This document shows positions 7,571 through 14,727 of a stretch of DNA of 64,000 bases, piece after piece. The number at the start of each line of letters is the position of its first letter. The first letter of the stretch is position 1. Under the pieces are notes generated by a model. That model ran no database searches. It saw only the letters and a list, made by a program, of their open reading frames with translations, and was not told the origin of the DNA. The position numbers and the translations under genes were made by a program. The stretch spans positions 434,001 to 498,000 of the forward strand of contig NZ_JAEQBW010000003.1 of assembly GCF_016679925.1 (NCBI RefSeq), given 5' to 3'. This stretch comes from Marivirga aurantiaca. Lineage in GTDB: Bacteria; Bacteroidota; Bacteroidia; Cytophagales; Cyclobacteriaceae.

Positions 7571-8135
7571 AATATTTTTCTTTTAACTCTTCCCACTGTA
7601 AAACATTGTTGACGGTAATATCATTCAATGAACCTTCTGCAATAATTTCATAGCTGTCACCAGAATTATTTACAAATAACCAGTTGTCCACTCGGTGCAA
7701 AAACAGATTGAAAAAATTCTTCAATCCACTTTTATATCTTCTTCTTATCACTTCCTCTGGAATATGATGACCTCCTTCTTTTACTCTAGTAGCTACTCTT
7801 GAAATAGCCAATTCTTCTGAGTCCAGCAGAAAGAATAGACAGGTTACTTGATAACCTAGTTGCTTGGCTTTCTCAATAAATGTAACATAGCTTCTTGTTG
7901 AAAGTGTAGTTTCGAATGCGAAACTCTCACCAGCCTCCAGCAGGTTTTTAATTCTTTTCAACATCATTCTACCTGCTTCTATCCTCACTTTTTCTGGCTG
8001 AAAAGGTGAAATACCTTTAGCAATTTCGTCTGCATTCACAAACTCCTTGCAATCAAGTATTTCTGGCAGGATTGTGTAAGAAGCAGTTGTTTTACCTGCT
8101 CCATTGCATCCAGCTATGACGTATAGTTTTTTCAT
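7560..8135 (-). CDS. Zeta toxin family P-loop kinase
   Basis: The start chosen is the ATG at 8135 (MKKLYVIAG); an in-frame TTG 9 bp upstream is less likely. The 191-residue protein has the Walker A motif AGCNGAGKTTAS near residue 10, then FVNADEIAKGISPF, FAFETTLSTRSYV, a DSEELAISRVATRV segment and a C-terminal VDNWLFVNNSGD. These match the zeta toxin/PezT fold, whose best-studied members phosphorylate UDP-N-acetyl sugars and block cell-wall synthesis; that this one does so is inference. It is paired with the overlapping 63-residue gene. Toxin-antitoxin cassettes are typical stabilisers of integron arrays. Confidence 0.8.
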   Translation of the reverse strand: MKKLYVIAGCNGAGKTTASYTILPEILDCKEFVNADEIAKGISPFQPEKVRIEAGRMMLKRIKNLLEAGESFAFETTLSTRSYVTFIEKAKQLGYQVTCLFFLLDSEELAISRVATRVKEGGHHIPEEVIRRRYKSGLKNFFNLFLHRVDNWLFVNNSGDSYEIIAEGSLNDITVNNVLQWEELKEKYYGN

Positions 8136-8208
8136 CCGAAACAAATATACAAATTAATGCCAATCTGGATGCTTGTAAGTATGACCTAAACTCTTGTAGG
8201 TAATTTTT

Positions 8209-8637
8209 TTATTTATTCATCCAATATTCTTGAAGTCTCCTTTTGACGTTATCAAACTCCTTCTGTTTCATCCAATTTCGCTCGATTAAATGAATACCAA
8301 GCTTGCTTTCAATCTCAATCACGTTATCGTAGGAGTCAATTTCTCCAATGTCCAAAATATCATTAAAGTTTATTTTTGTTCTTTCTTTCCACCGTCCTGG
8401 TATTTCAAGAAAGTCATTTCCCAATTTTAGATTTCCAACATTGAGTTTTCTAAAGAATATTGTCAAAAAGCCAATTCCCAATGCTAAACCCATTAAACAA
8501 AATATTCCTACAATTATCGAAAACCATATTTCATCTCCTTTAATCATTGCAAGTCCAAATATGACAGATATTACAAGCCCACCGAGTCCAGTGTACAAGT
8601 ATTTAATTGGTGGTCGATATTTGTATTCTTCGGTCAT
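8209..8637 (-). CDS. Small membrane protein, PH-like style
   Basis: The 142-residue protein has two N-terminal membrane segments (YTGLGGLVISVIFGLAMI and FSIIVGIFCLMGLALGIGFL) followed by a soluble part with VGNLKLGNDFLEIPGRWKER, INFNDILDIGEIDS and IEIESKLG, a pattern seen in bacterial PH-domain membrane proteins. No function can be assigned. No clear attC-like repeat separates it from the zeta toxin gene (about 70 bp, no convincing inverted repeat), so it may share a cassette with that pair or the site may have decayed. Confidence 0.6.
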   Translation of the reverse strand: MTEEYKYRPPIKYLYTGLGGLVISVIFGLAMIKGDEIWFSIIVGIFCLMGLALGIGFLTIFFRKLNVGNLKLGNDFLEIPGRWKERTKINFNDILDIGEIDSYDNVIEIESKLGIHLIERNWMKQKEFDNVKRRLQEYWMNK

Positions 8638-8987
8638 TCTTTCAAATTGCTGCTAACGCCTGTATAAAACCCGTTTGCTATACTAGGCTATGAAATACTG
8701 AAAGTAGTAATTTATGCTTTCTCCACAAACTGATACACTTCATTAATTGCAATACATTAGAATAGTTAAGCTCCACAGTTTGCCAAGGCACTATCCTTGA
8801 TTGCCAGCTATGAAAAGCAATCATAAATTACAGGCTATTTAGCACTCAATTCGCTACAAGGTGGTGAGCAAATGGGTTTTATGCAATGTGTGTGCCCAGT
8901 ATGGGCATCTGGTATCGAAGATACCAGATTATTCCAGAGGGTGCAAGTCCCTTGCAGGCAAGTTGGTGAAGCCTGTTAGTAAGCCGC

Positions 8988-9019
8988 ACGCGTGTCGCTG
9001 AAGCTTTAGCGTAAGCACA
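8988..9019 (+). repeat. P2 palindrome in intron copy 1 (first)
   Basis: A hairpin-forming segment GTGTCGCTGAAGCTTTAGCG plus TAAGCAC within the 5' part of the intron. A related segment recurs at 9275-9306 and in the second intron at 12528-12554 and 12810-12841. The shared pattern is CGCGTGTCGC, then TTAGCTTTAGCG or a close variant. It appears to be an insert within an intron stem. Confidence 0.5.
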
Positions 9020-9200
9020 AGCTGGTTTTCCGTGAGGAATGCAATGAAGAAAGCGGGACTACAAAATCCGGTACTGACAAACAGGAACGGCATACGGAGG
9101 CCAGATAGAGAGGGTAAGCAAGCACATCTTTGCAAAGCCCGTAACCAACAATCTCTATTAGGTAGATGTCGCAGGGATCGGAGGAAGGAATATGTCCTTA

Positions 9201-9222
9201 TCCCGCTTGGGCGGGACAGGCT
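9201..9222 (+). repeat. P1 palindrome in intron copy 1 (internal)
   Basis: The palindrome TCCCGC-TTGG-GCGGGA is followed by CAGGCT. The same module occurs in intron 2 (12737-12758), inverted in both domain V loops (9491-9513, 13026-13048), and in the loop of a MITE-like repeat at 26030-26051. Confidence 0.6.
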
Positions 9223-9274
9223 CTGGGGAGGTCTTGGAATAGATTCGGTTTCTATGAGCCAAGAAGTCAGCAGA

Positions 9275-9306
9275 CCGCGTGTCGCCTTAGCTTTAGCGGT
9301 GGCGCA
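9275..9306 (+). repeat. P2 palindrome in intron copy 1 (second)
   Basis: CCGCGTGTCGCCTTAGCTTT and AGCGGTGGCGCA form a hairpin between the intron blocks GTCAGCAGA and AGTCATAG. In the related O. iheyensis intron, as I recall it, those two blocks are directly joined, so this is probably an insertion of about 32 nt. Confidence 0.5.
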
Positions 9307-9490
9307 AGTCATAGTAGTCATGGGTAACGAGCCGTAAGAGCTACGGAGGTCTCACAAAATGATGAAGGACGGAACGTCAGGTGATTCGAAAATCCGATAG
9401 GGAGGCTTTGCTAGCCCTATCCCAAAAGTAGAATCGAGGTATAGTTGGTGTAAAGAGCGACTATACTATGCTTGACGAACCGCTGTATAC

Positions 9491-9513
9491 AGCCTGTCCC
9501 GCCACCAGCGGGA
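9491..9513 (-). repeat. P1 palindrome in the domain V loop of intron copy 1
   Basis: AGCCTGTCCCGC-CACCA-GCGGGA replaces the short tetraloop expected at the tip of domain V. It is the P1 module in inverse orientation. The domain V stem on both sides is intact. Confidence 0.6.
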
Positions 9514-9598
9514 AGACCCGTACGTACAGTGGTGTGAGAGCCTCAACCTGAGTCAATTTGACTCAGGTCGGGCTACTCGATTAGCTGCTGGTTCCTTT

Positions 9599-10660
9599 TT
9601 ACATTTCAGTATCAGCAGTATTTTGAAAAGGCTTTGGTATGTCCTTTTTATCATCTCCAATAATTTCTCGAATATCAATTTCTATAGCTCTTGAAATTGT
9701 AGTAATCGGGACATCATTTCTACTTCCTTCGAAAGGATTTTCAGATACGTCACCTACTCTTTCCATAAGCATAAACACCCATGATATAATAATGCTAATT
9801 GGAACAGTCATCCACACAAAATGCTCAGCAACAAGACGATTCAAAAAGCTTATGTTTTCGTCTTCAGCCATAACGAGTCCTATCTCATGAAATTCATGCA
9901 TCATTCCAAAGGGTATTAGTATTATAAAAATCCAAATAAAAAACAAGTTTAGAGTGGCAAATTGCCTTGGATACGGAAAGTTTTTAATTCTTTCAACTTT
10001 GCCTTGCAAAGAAAATAGTTCGCCAATCATATTCTTAAACTCCATGTGGCGGAAGACATCAATCAATCCTTCTGATTTTAATTCCTTAAAATGGCGGGAT
10101 TGAAGGTTGAGACAGGCTGCTTGCTTATTTGTCATGCTTAGTACAAACTCTTTCTCATCTTTATCTAAATATCCATCTAGTTCTTCTTCGAGAGAGATTT
10201 TGTGTTCTGCTACATTTACGGTTTTCATTTGCTCTTTATTCATTTCCCATGGTTTTTTGACTCTAAGAGCATGCCTCAGAGAAGTCATCCAAGCTACATG
10301 ACGCATTATAATCACCTTTTTGATTTTAAGAAATTCATTATCAGTTCTCACTGTTCTGGCAAATTCATTAGTGATAAAGTCATTGCTCATTGTTGCTAAT
10401 AGCCTTGATGCGTTTACAATGCCTCCATATATCTTTCGGGCTTCCCAAAGCCTTTCATATGAAGCATTATTTTTAAATCCGGTTATGAAAGCGAGAGATG
10501 TCCCTACAAGTCCAATTGGAAGCCATGGTAGATATAGCCACTTTAAGCCAACAACATCATACAGTAAAACAGGTACAATAGATAGTAGAAAAAAAAAGTA
10601 GATATACTTCCTCGTCCATAGGAGTACAATTTTTAGTGAGTAAACTGGCTTTATGTACAT
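9599..10660 (-). CDS. Bestrophin family (UPF0187) membrane channel protein
   Basis: The 353-residue protein has the bestrophin pattern. An N-terminal membrane segment (YIYFFFLLSIVPVLLYDVV) and a second one lead into LAFITGFKNNASYERLWEAR, the signature around the family NNAxxRxWEAR motif. Then come a charged cytosolic middle and two more membrane segments (LNLFFIWIFIILIPFGMM and WMTVPISIIISWVFMLME) ending in VGDVSENPFEGSRNDVPITT. Family members form pentameric anion or cation channels in the inner membrane; ion selectivity is not readable. It is a single-gene cassette between repeats 6 and 7, with the group II intron 18 bp beyond its stop. Confidence 0.88.
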   Translation of the reverse strand: MYIKPVYSLKIVLLWTRKYIYFFFLLSIVPVLLYDVVGLKWLYLPWLPIGLVGTSLAFITGFKNNASYERLWEARKIYGGIVNASRLLATMSNDFITNEFARTVRTDNEFLKIKKVIIMRHVAWMTSLRHALRVKKPWEMNKEQMKTVNVAEHKISLEEELDGYLDKDEKEFVLSMTNKQAACLNLQSRHFKELKSEGLIDVFRHMEFKNMIGELFSLQGKVERIKNFPYPRQFATLNLFFIWIFIILIPFGMMHEFHEIGLVMAEDENISFLNRLVAEHFVWMTVPISIIISWVFMLMERVGDVSENPFEGSRNDVPITTISRAIEIDIREIIGDDKKDIPKPFQNTADTEM

Positions 10661-10678
10661 ATTTTAATTTTTTTTTGC

Positions 10679-10795
10679 AGCTAACGACCAGATATGGCAC
10701 GTGCCTCTGTTCTTTCAAATATCGGTAAAGTTTCTGTTTTCCATGTCAGTTTCAAGTAGCTCAGTAGAGGCATGTGCTATATCGTTTGTTATGCG
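10679..10795 (-). repeat. attC-like inverted repeat 7
   Basis: The left arm GCTAACGACCAGATATGGCA then CGTGCCTCT pairs with the reverse complement of the right arm, GCATAACAAACGATATAGCA then CATGCCTCT. Read in the gene direction it begins GCATAAC and ends GTTAGC. It is 117 bp, the clearest and most compact example together with repeat 5. It touches the stop of the 10797 gene. Confidence 0.65.
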
Positions 10796-10796
10796 C

Positions 10797-12278
10797 TTAT
10801 ATCGTAAAGTAGATTCCTTCAGTTAGTTCAAAATTAGGATCGGTTCTGTTATCGTCATAAAGTCTCCACCCTGCCAAATTCTTGATGTGGCCAGAGTAAC
10901 CACAGAATTTTAAAAAAAGAACAGATACCAACATATGCATTCGCAATGAGTCAATACCAAGTTCCTTCTGTTTCTCTTTAACTTCATTTTCTTCAAAAGG
11001 TGTTTTCCCATGAAGGAACACGTTCCGTGTCTTAATTATTTTTTTCATCTTAGGAGGGAGTTTAATGCCAAATAATTCAAAGCTCTTCAATATTTTATCC
11101 ATGTTGGAAGGGGAATTAATGTTCTGCAATTTCCTTGTCATCAATTCGTATTCGTTAGGAGGCAAATCATCCTTATAGTCTTCAAGTTTTTTTATCAATG
11201 AATTTCTCACTTTTCCAGAAAGCTTAGAGTTTTTTATTGTCTTGAAATGTTCAGGATACTTAGATGAAATCGAGGAAGCTAAAGTCTCTAATGCTACTAA
11301 ATAAGATGTAATTCTAGACATTGGAGATTTAGATTTATTTCCCTCTAGAATTAAGAAAAGACTTCTCTCAAGCTCATCTACATGTTTCATCATTGCACAT
11401 ATTCTGGAAAAGGAAATGGCCGGAACAACTGAAGTTGAATTCTTAAATTCACTTCTACCCATTGCCTTCATATACTCTACAAAACCATGTGGATCAATTA
11501 TTTTGTGTCCCGAAATGATCGAATAGCTTGCTGTTCGGAAATGAATAGAATCAATAGTGTTAAATAGCTGTTCAGATGAACGTACAATATATCTTTCGTC
11601 ACCGTACCAATTCCCAGTAATAAGACTTAGTGCTTTGATTGCACTATCAGTATCCAGCGAGAAGGTCTCAAATGAAACTTTTTGAAGAGATTCTAGAATC
11701 AAATAAAATTTCTTATTGTCTCTGTTACTGAAACGATACATATGGTACGAGTTACCATCAATTAACACAGTCACTAGGCCATAACCATATATCGTCTTCT
11801 TATCTGTGTACGAAGTGCCACTTATCAATGTAGTTTCTACCTCTTTTTCTGTTGGCACTATTATCCTATGAAAGTAAGAACTGTTATCCACTTGAGTTGA
11901 ATCCAATTCAGATAGTTCACCTAAAAGGCTCTTGTAATCCTTTTCTTTAGTTCCCAGACTGAGTGAAATCTTTGTTACAGATTTTGCTGATGCATTTAAG
12001 GATTTTTCATTTCCCAAAAGAGCAAGTTCTTGATTCAAACCAAATTGTTCGAAACTAAATTTACTCCATGGTACAATTTGTTGCTTCAGTTTTATTTCAA
12101 ACTGAAATTTATGTTTAGTACTTGATTTGGAAAGAGAAATTTCACAATCATTCACTAATGAATCTTTGGGTGTAAAAATTCTGAAATTATCGGACAGAGT
12201 CAGATCATCAATGCGCTGAAACGAAGGCGCAAGACATTTGTAGGGGTGTTTCTTAACATCTTCTTGAAAAGAGTTCAT
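10797..12278 (-). CDS. Hypothetical protein with possible C-terminal HEPN domain
   Basis: The 493-residue cytosolic protein has no recognisable N-terminal domain. The last third is helical and contains KKIIKTRNVFLHGKTPF, which fits the RNxxxH (R-x4-H) catalytic signature of HEPN ribonucleases, followed by a helix HMLVSVLFLKF. This arrangement resembles ApeA-like HEPN proteins, several of which act in anti-phage abortive infection. The assignment rests on one short motif and domain position, so it is tentative. It is a single gene between attC-like repeats 7 and 8; defence genes are a known class of integron cargo. Confidence 0.55.
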   Translation of the reverse strand: MNSFQEDVKKHPYKCLAPSFQRIDDLTLSDNFRIFTPKDSLVNDCEISLSKSSTKHKFQFEIKLKQQIVPWSKFSFEQFGLNQELALLGNEKSLNASAKSVTKISLSLGTKEKDYKSLLGELSELDSTQVDNSSYFHRIIVPTEKEVETTLISGTSYTDKKTIYGYGLVTVLIDGNSYHMYRFSNRDNKKFYLILESLQKVSFETFSLDTDSAIKALSLITGNWYGDERYIVRSSEQLFNTIDSIHFRTASYSIISGHKIIDPHGFVEYMKAMGRSEFKNSTSVVPAISFSRICAMMKHVDELERSLFLILEGNKSKSPMSRITSYLVALETLASSISSKYPEHFKTIKNSKLSGKVRNSLIKKLEDYKDDLPPNEYELMTRKLQNINSPSNMDKILKSFELFGIKLPPKMKKIIKTRNVFLHGKTPFEENEVKEKQKELGIDSLRMHMLVSVLFLKFCGYSGHIKNLAGWRLYDDNRTDPNFELTEGIYFTI

Positions 12279-12527
12279 CTAAATTTTATCAACGCTGTTG
12301 CGCATAACGCCAAGCTAAGAAACGTAGGGCTTTCGAAGCGATTACTTGTCCACCGAAACCAAAGTTTGCTAAATGAACGAACCTTGCCGAAAGCCTTATC
12401 TGCCCTATGTTATCTTAGCCATTGTGTGTGCCCAGTATGGGCATCCGGTATCGAAGATACCATATTATTCCAGAGGGTGCAAGTCCCTTACAGGCAAGTT
12501 GGTGAAGCCTGTTAGTAAGCCGCACGC

Positions 12528-12554
12528 GTGTCGCTGAAGCTTTAGCGTAAGCAC
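12528..12554 (+). repeat. P2 palindrome in intron copy 2 (first)
   Basis: GTGTCGCTGAAGCTTTAGCG then TAAGCAC, identical to the equivalent hairpin in intron copy 1 (8992-9018). Confidence 0.5.
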
Positions 12555-12736
12555 AAGCTGGTTTTCCGTGAGGAATGCAGTGAAGAAAGTGGGACTACAA
12601 AATCCGGTACTGACAAACAGAAACGGCATACGGAGGCCAGATAGAGAGGGTAAGCAAGCACATCTTTGCAAAGCCCGTAACCAACAATCTCTATTAGGTA
12701 GATGTCGCAGGGATCGGAGGAAGGAATATGTCCTTA

Positions 12737-12758
12737 TCCCGCTATGGCGGGACAGGCT
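12737..12758 (+). repeat. P1 palindrome in intron copy 2 (internal)
   Basis: TCCCGC-TATG-GCGGGA followed by CAGGCT. The loop differs from copy 1 (TTGG), while the stem is the same. Confidence 0.6.
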
Positions 12759-12809
12759 CTGGGGAGGTCTTGAATAGATTCGGTTTCTATGAGCCAAGAA
12801 GTCAGCAGA

Positions 12810-12841
12810 CCGCGTGTCGCCTTAGCTTTAGCGGTGGCGCA
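12810..12841 (+). repeat. P2 palindrome in intron copy 2 (second)
   Basis: CCGCGTGTCGCCTTAGCTTT then AGCGGTGGCGCA, at the same intron position as in copy 1, between GTCAGCAGA and AGTCATAG. Confidence 0.5.
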
Positions 12842-13025
12842 AGTCATAGTAGTCATGAGTAACGAGCCGTAAGAGCTACGGAGGTCTCACAAAATGATGA
12901 AGGACTGAACGTCAGGTGATTTGAAAATTCGATAGGGAGGCTTTGCTAGCCCTATCCTAAAAGTAGAATCGAGATATAGTTGGTGTGAAGAGCGACTATA
13001 TTATGCTTGACGAACCGCTGTATAC

Positions 13026-13048
13026 AGCCTGTCCCGCCACCAGCGGGA
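13026..13048 (-). repeat. P1 palindrome in the domain V loop of intron copy 2
   Basis: AGCCTGTCCCGC-CACCA-GCGGGA at the tip of domain V, identical to copy 1 (9491-9513). Confidence 0.6.
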
Positions 13049-13126
13049 AGACCCGTACGTACAGTGGTGTGAGAGGCGCACCGTGGGCTTTATGGCTCAC
13101 GGCCGTCTACTCGATTATGCTTATTT

Positions 13127-13885
13127 TTACCACCAATTTGCTTTTTCTAATTCTCGCGCTCTTTTGGTTTTAGCTTCGCTCGGGTCTCCGTATTGATCAA
13201 GATAAGTCTGCCAGCCTCTATTAAGATATTCCTTACTTGGGAAAAACTCGCCAGCTCCATTATCAAGATCACCGCTATTAGGAATTCTGTAATCACCCCA
13301 ATTGCAGATATATTCTTTCCCCGAATTATAACTTATCCAAACTCCTTCAAATTGATTATTTGAAAATCCGTCCGCTGCTAGCATCATACCATCATATTCA
13401 ACCCTTTCTTCCTCATTTATTAACCAGCTAGAAGTAAATTGTCCTTGGAATTTTCCAGAACCATTTTTTTTTGTGTCTTCAAAAAAGATATATTTACCAG
13501 TAATTTCTCCACGATTGAATTTTGGAAATTCATGTCTTTTAAATTCAATTATCTCGTCAATAATGATTTTACCCTGAAATACTGATATATTGTCTTTGAG
13601 CTTTGTCTTACCATAAACGAAATATACTAAGGGATTATCTTGGTCCTGAATTACAGAAATGAAATGGACAAAAACTCTTTGATAAGTGCTTCCAAAATAT
13701 CCTATTGGCTCAACCCTATTGTATTTCTCCGTTCGGTTGTCCGAATAAAATTCCTTGCCTACAAATAAAGAGCTAAAATCAAGTGTTTTATATTCGCTTG
13801 TTTTGTTGACTGTATTGTCTGACGTCTGGGCAGTAGAAGATAAAGCCAAAAATAATAAAGGGACTATAACTAAAAATTTATTCAT
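13127..13885 (-). CDS. Secreted hypothetical protein
   Basis: I set the start at the ATG at 13885 (MNKFLVIVPLLFLALSSTAQ), which gives a clean signal peptide ending in TAQ; the longer open frame upstream only reads through attC-like repeat 9. The 252-residue mature protein is rich in aromatic and beta-strand text (VFVHFISVIQDQDNPLVYFV, NQFEGVWISYNSGKEYICNW) and ends in a charged helix. No domain is recognised. It is a single-gene cassette; intron copy 2 lies 12 bp beyond its stop. Confidence 0.65.
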   Translation of the reverse strand: MNKFLVIVPLLFLALSSTAQTSDNTVNKTSEYKTLDFSSLFVGKEFYSDNRTEKYNRVEPIGYFGSTYQRVFVHFISVIQDQDNPLVYFVYGKTKLKDNISVFQGKIIIDEIIEFKRHEFPKFNRGEITGKYIFFEDTKKNGSGKFQGQFTSSWLINEEERVEYDGMMLAADGFSNNQFEGVWISYNSGKEYICNWGDYRIPNSGDLDNGAGEFFPSKEYLNRGWQTYLDQYGDPSEAKTKRARELEKANWW

Positions 13886-13900
13886 TGTATAAGTAATTAA

Positions 13901-14135
13901 GCATAACGCCTGGATAGAGGGAGTGGCCCTCCCGGTTCTATGAAAATCTAAAGTAGCTAAATCTGCCGAGTGATGCAACTGGCAAGTTCGCAGTGCGCCA
14001 GGAAAGTCAAAAACTCCTGCGTAAATCACCCAGCAGATAACCACATCCTTTCCCAGGGCAGATTTAGTGGCCGAATTGCAGTAAAAATGGCTCGAAGGTA
14101 GTTAAGGCCATTCGGCTCTATCCAATGTTATAGGC
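13901..14135 (-). repeat. attC-like inverted repeat 9
   Basis: The left arm GCATAACGCCTGGATAGAGG then GAGTGGCC pairs with the reverse complement of the right arm, GCCTATAACATTGGATAGAG then CCGAATGGCC. An inner pair AAATCTGCC / GGCAGATTT extends the fold. At 235 bp it is long. The right core overlaps the stop codon of the 14128 gene (14128-14130). Confidence 0.6.
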
Positions 14136-14655
14136 TGTCTTCTTGGTTCTTAGTAAACCTGATGTCTCCCAGTTCACCGTTCCAGAATGTGAATGAAATA
14201 CCAGGTTGTTCGTACGAAATGTAAGTTTCCTCTTGTCTGGGAAATTCACCGTATTCTTTGTTCGTTGATTGGGAAAAATAATCCGGTTCACCAAAAGTTG
14301 ATTTGACCCCTTCTATTGTTCGAACGAGTGGGAAAATGTTGTTCGATCCAGAATACTTTTTGAATTTTTTCGACTTATAAAAGAGGAACACACATAGAGC
14401 TTTCTTGTCCTTGACCGAAATTTGGACACCTTTACTGTAATAGTTATAGTATTTTAAGTTCTCAGTCTGTTCCCACTCCCTGTCAATAAATTCAGGCTCA
14501 CCTAAGGTTCGAAGAATTGTTTCTTCTGTTGTCCCTCTCATGATGTTGTTCAGTCCAGTTTCAGAGTTGAAATCCAGCGGAGTTGATAATTTTTTGGTTG
14601 ATGCACAGCCAAGGGCAGTTAACAAAACAGAAAGCAAAATTATCGAGTTCTTCAT
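14128..14655 (-). CDS. Hypothetical lipoprotein
   Basis: The 175-residue protein begins MKNSIILLSVLLTALGCAST, a signal peptide with a lipobox cysteine at residue 17. The mature part has two repeats of a pattern turning on LGEPEFID and FGEPDYFS, each after a short helix (GTTEETILRT and RTIEGVKST). This resembles SmpA/OmlA-like small folds that begin with a Gxxxxxhxxxh(G)xP motif, though a match is not certain. It is the cassette nearest to the recombinase remnant, so it would be the most recently acquired if the array grew at that end. Confidence 0.65.
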   Translation of the reverse strand: MKNSIILLSVLLTALGCASTKKLSTPLDFNSETGLNNIMRGTTEETILRTLGEPEFIDREWEQTENLKYYNYYSKGVQISVKDKKALCVFLFYKSKKFKKYSGSNNIFPLVRTIEGVKSTFGEPDYFSQSTNKEYGEFPRQEETYISYEQPGISFTFWNGELGDIRFTKNQEDSL

Positions 14656-14674
14656 TATGCGATTTGCAGGGATA

Positions 14675-14727
14675 GCCTATAACATCCGAATAAAATAGCC
14701 ATAGTGTGTTTTATTCGCAATGTATTT
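14675..14727 (-). repeat. attC/attI-like inverted repeat 10
   Basis: Plus strand: CTATAACATCCGAATAAAA, an 11-nt loop region, then TTTTATTCGCAATGTAT. The two arms pair over CGAATAAAA/TTTTATTCG and, more loosely, ATAACAT/ATGTAT. It is much shorter (about 53 bp) than the others and lies directly between the last cassette's start and the stop codon of the recombinase remnant, the place where an attI or first attC would be expected. Confidence 0.5.

Larger units (their letters stand above)
8890..9581 (+). mobile_element. ORF-less group IIC intron, copy 1
   Basis: The element starts GTGTGCCCAGTATGGGC, the 5' stem of bacterial group IIC introns. It contains GGGAGGTCTTGG and GAAGTCAGCAGA blocks also found in that class. 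It ends with domain V (GAACCGCTGTATAC paired with GTACGTACAGTGGTGTGAGA), a domain VI hairpin and CTACTCGAT. The length is about 692 nt with no room for a reverse transcriptase; open frames inside are structural by-products. Class C identity rests on my recollection of the Oceanobacillus iheyensis intron, which shares the same start, domain V and end. It sits antisense to the genes, inside attC-like repeat 6, 18 bp from the bestrophin stop. Mobility would require a maturase in trans; none is present here. Confidence 0.88.
8652..9590 (-). repeat. attC-like inverted repeat 6, split by group IIC intron
   Basis: With the intron (8890-9581) removed, the left end GCTAACGCCTGTATAAAACC then CGTTTGCT pairs with the reverse complement of the rejoined right end, GCTAACATTGCATAAAACCC then ATTTGCT. 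The reconstructed right core is GTTAGC, and the intron interrupts it as GT|TAGC. The site without intron is about 250 bp and also has an inner weak inverted repeat around TAATTTATG / CATAAATTA. It lies between the starts and stops of the 8637 and 9599 genes. Confidence 0.6.
12426..13115 (+). mobile_element. ORF-less group IIC intron, copy 2
   Basis: This 690-nt element is nearly identical to copy 1 from its GTGTGCCCAG start to the end of domain V, including both nested palindrome families. It differs in the domain VI tip: here CCGTGGGC-TTTATG-GCTCACGG, against CCTGAGTC-AATT-TGACTCAGG in copy 1. Both end CTACTCGAT. It is antisense to the surrounding genes and inserted in the core of attC-like repeat 8, 12 bp from the stop of the secreted-protein gene. 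No reverse transcriptase is encoded. Near-identity of two copies 3.5 kb apart suggests recent spread or gene conversion. Confidence 0.88.
12300..13122 (-). repeat. attC-like inverted repeat 8, split by group IIC intron
   Basis: With the intron (12426-13115) removed, the left end GCATAACGCCAAGCTAAGAA then ACGTAGGGC pairs with the reverse complement of the right end, GCATAACAATGGCTAAGATA then ACATAGGGC. The rejoined right core is ATTGTTATGC, interrupted by the intron as ATTGT|TATGC. The intron-free site is about 133 bp. Its right end is 5 bp from the stop of the 13127 gene. Confidence 0.65.

Noticed and set aside
8136-8208. Expected attC-like repeat between the zeta toxin gene and the small membrane protein gene
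   Set aside because: No convincing inverted repeat or core could be found in this short gap, so none is annotated.
8929-9337. Long open frames on both strands (about 100-130 codons) inside intron copy 1
   Set aside because: They recur in intron copy 2 (12465-12797) and follow conserved RNA structure, with no protein-like pattern, starts or ribosome context; they are by-products of the group II intron.
12465-12797. Open frame of 110 codons inside intron copy 2
   Set aside because: It is the counterpart of the intron copy 1 frame; identical text arises from the conserved RNA, not from a gene.
13886-14044. N-terminal extension of the secreted-protein gene
   Set aside because: The extension only translates attC-like repeat 9; a clean signal peptide begins at the ATG at 13885.
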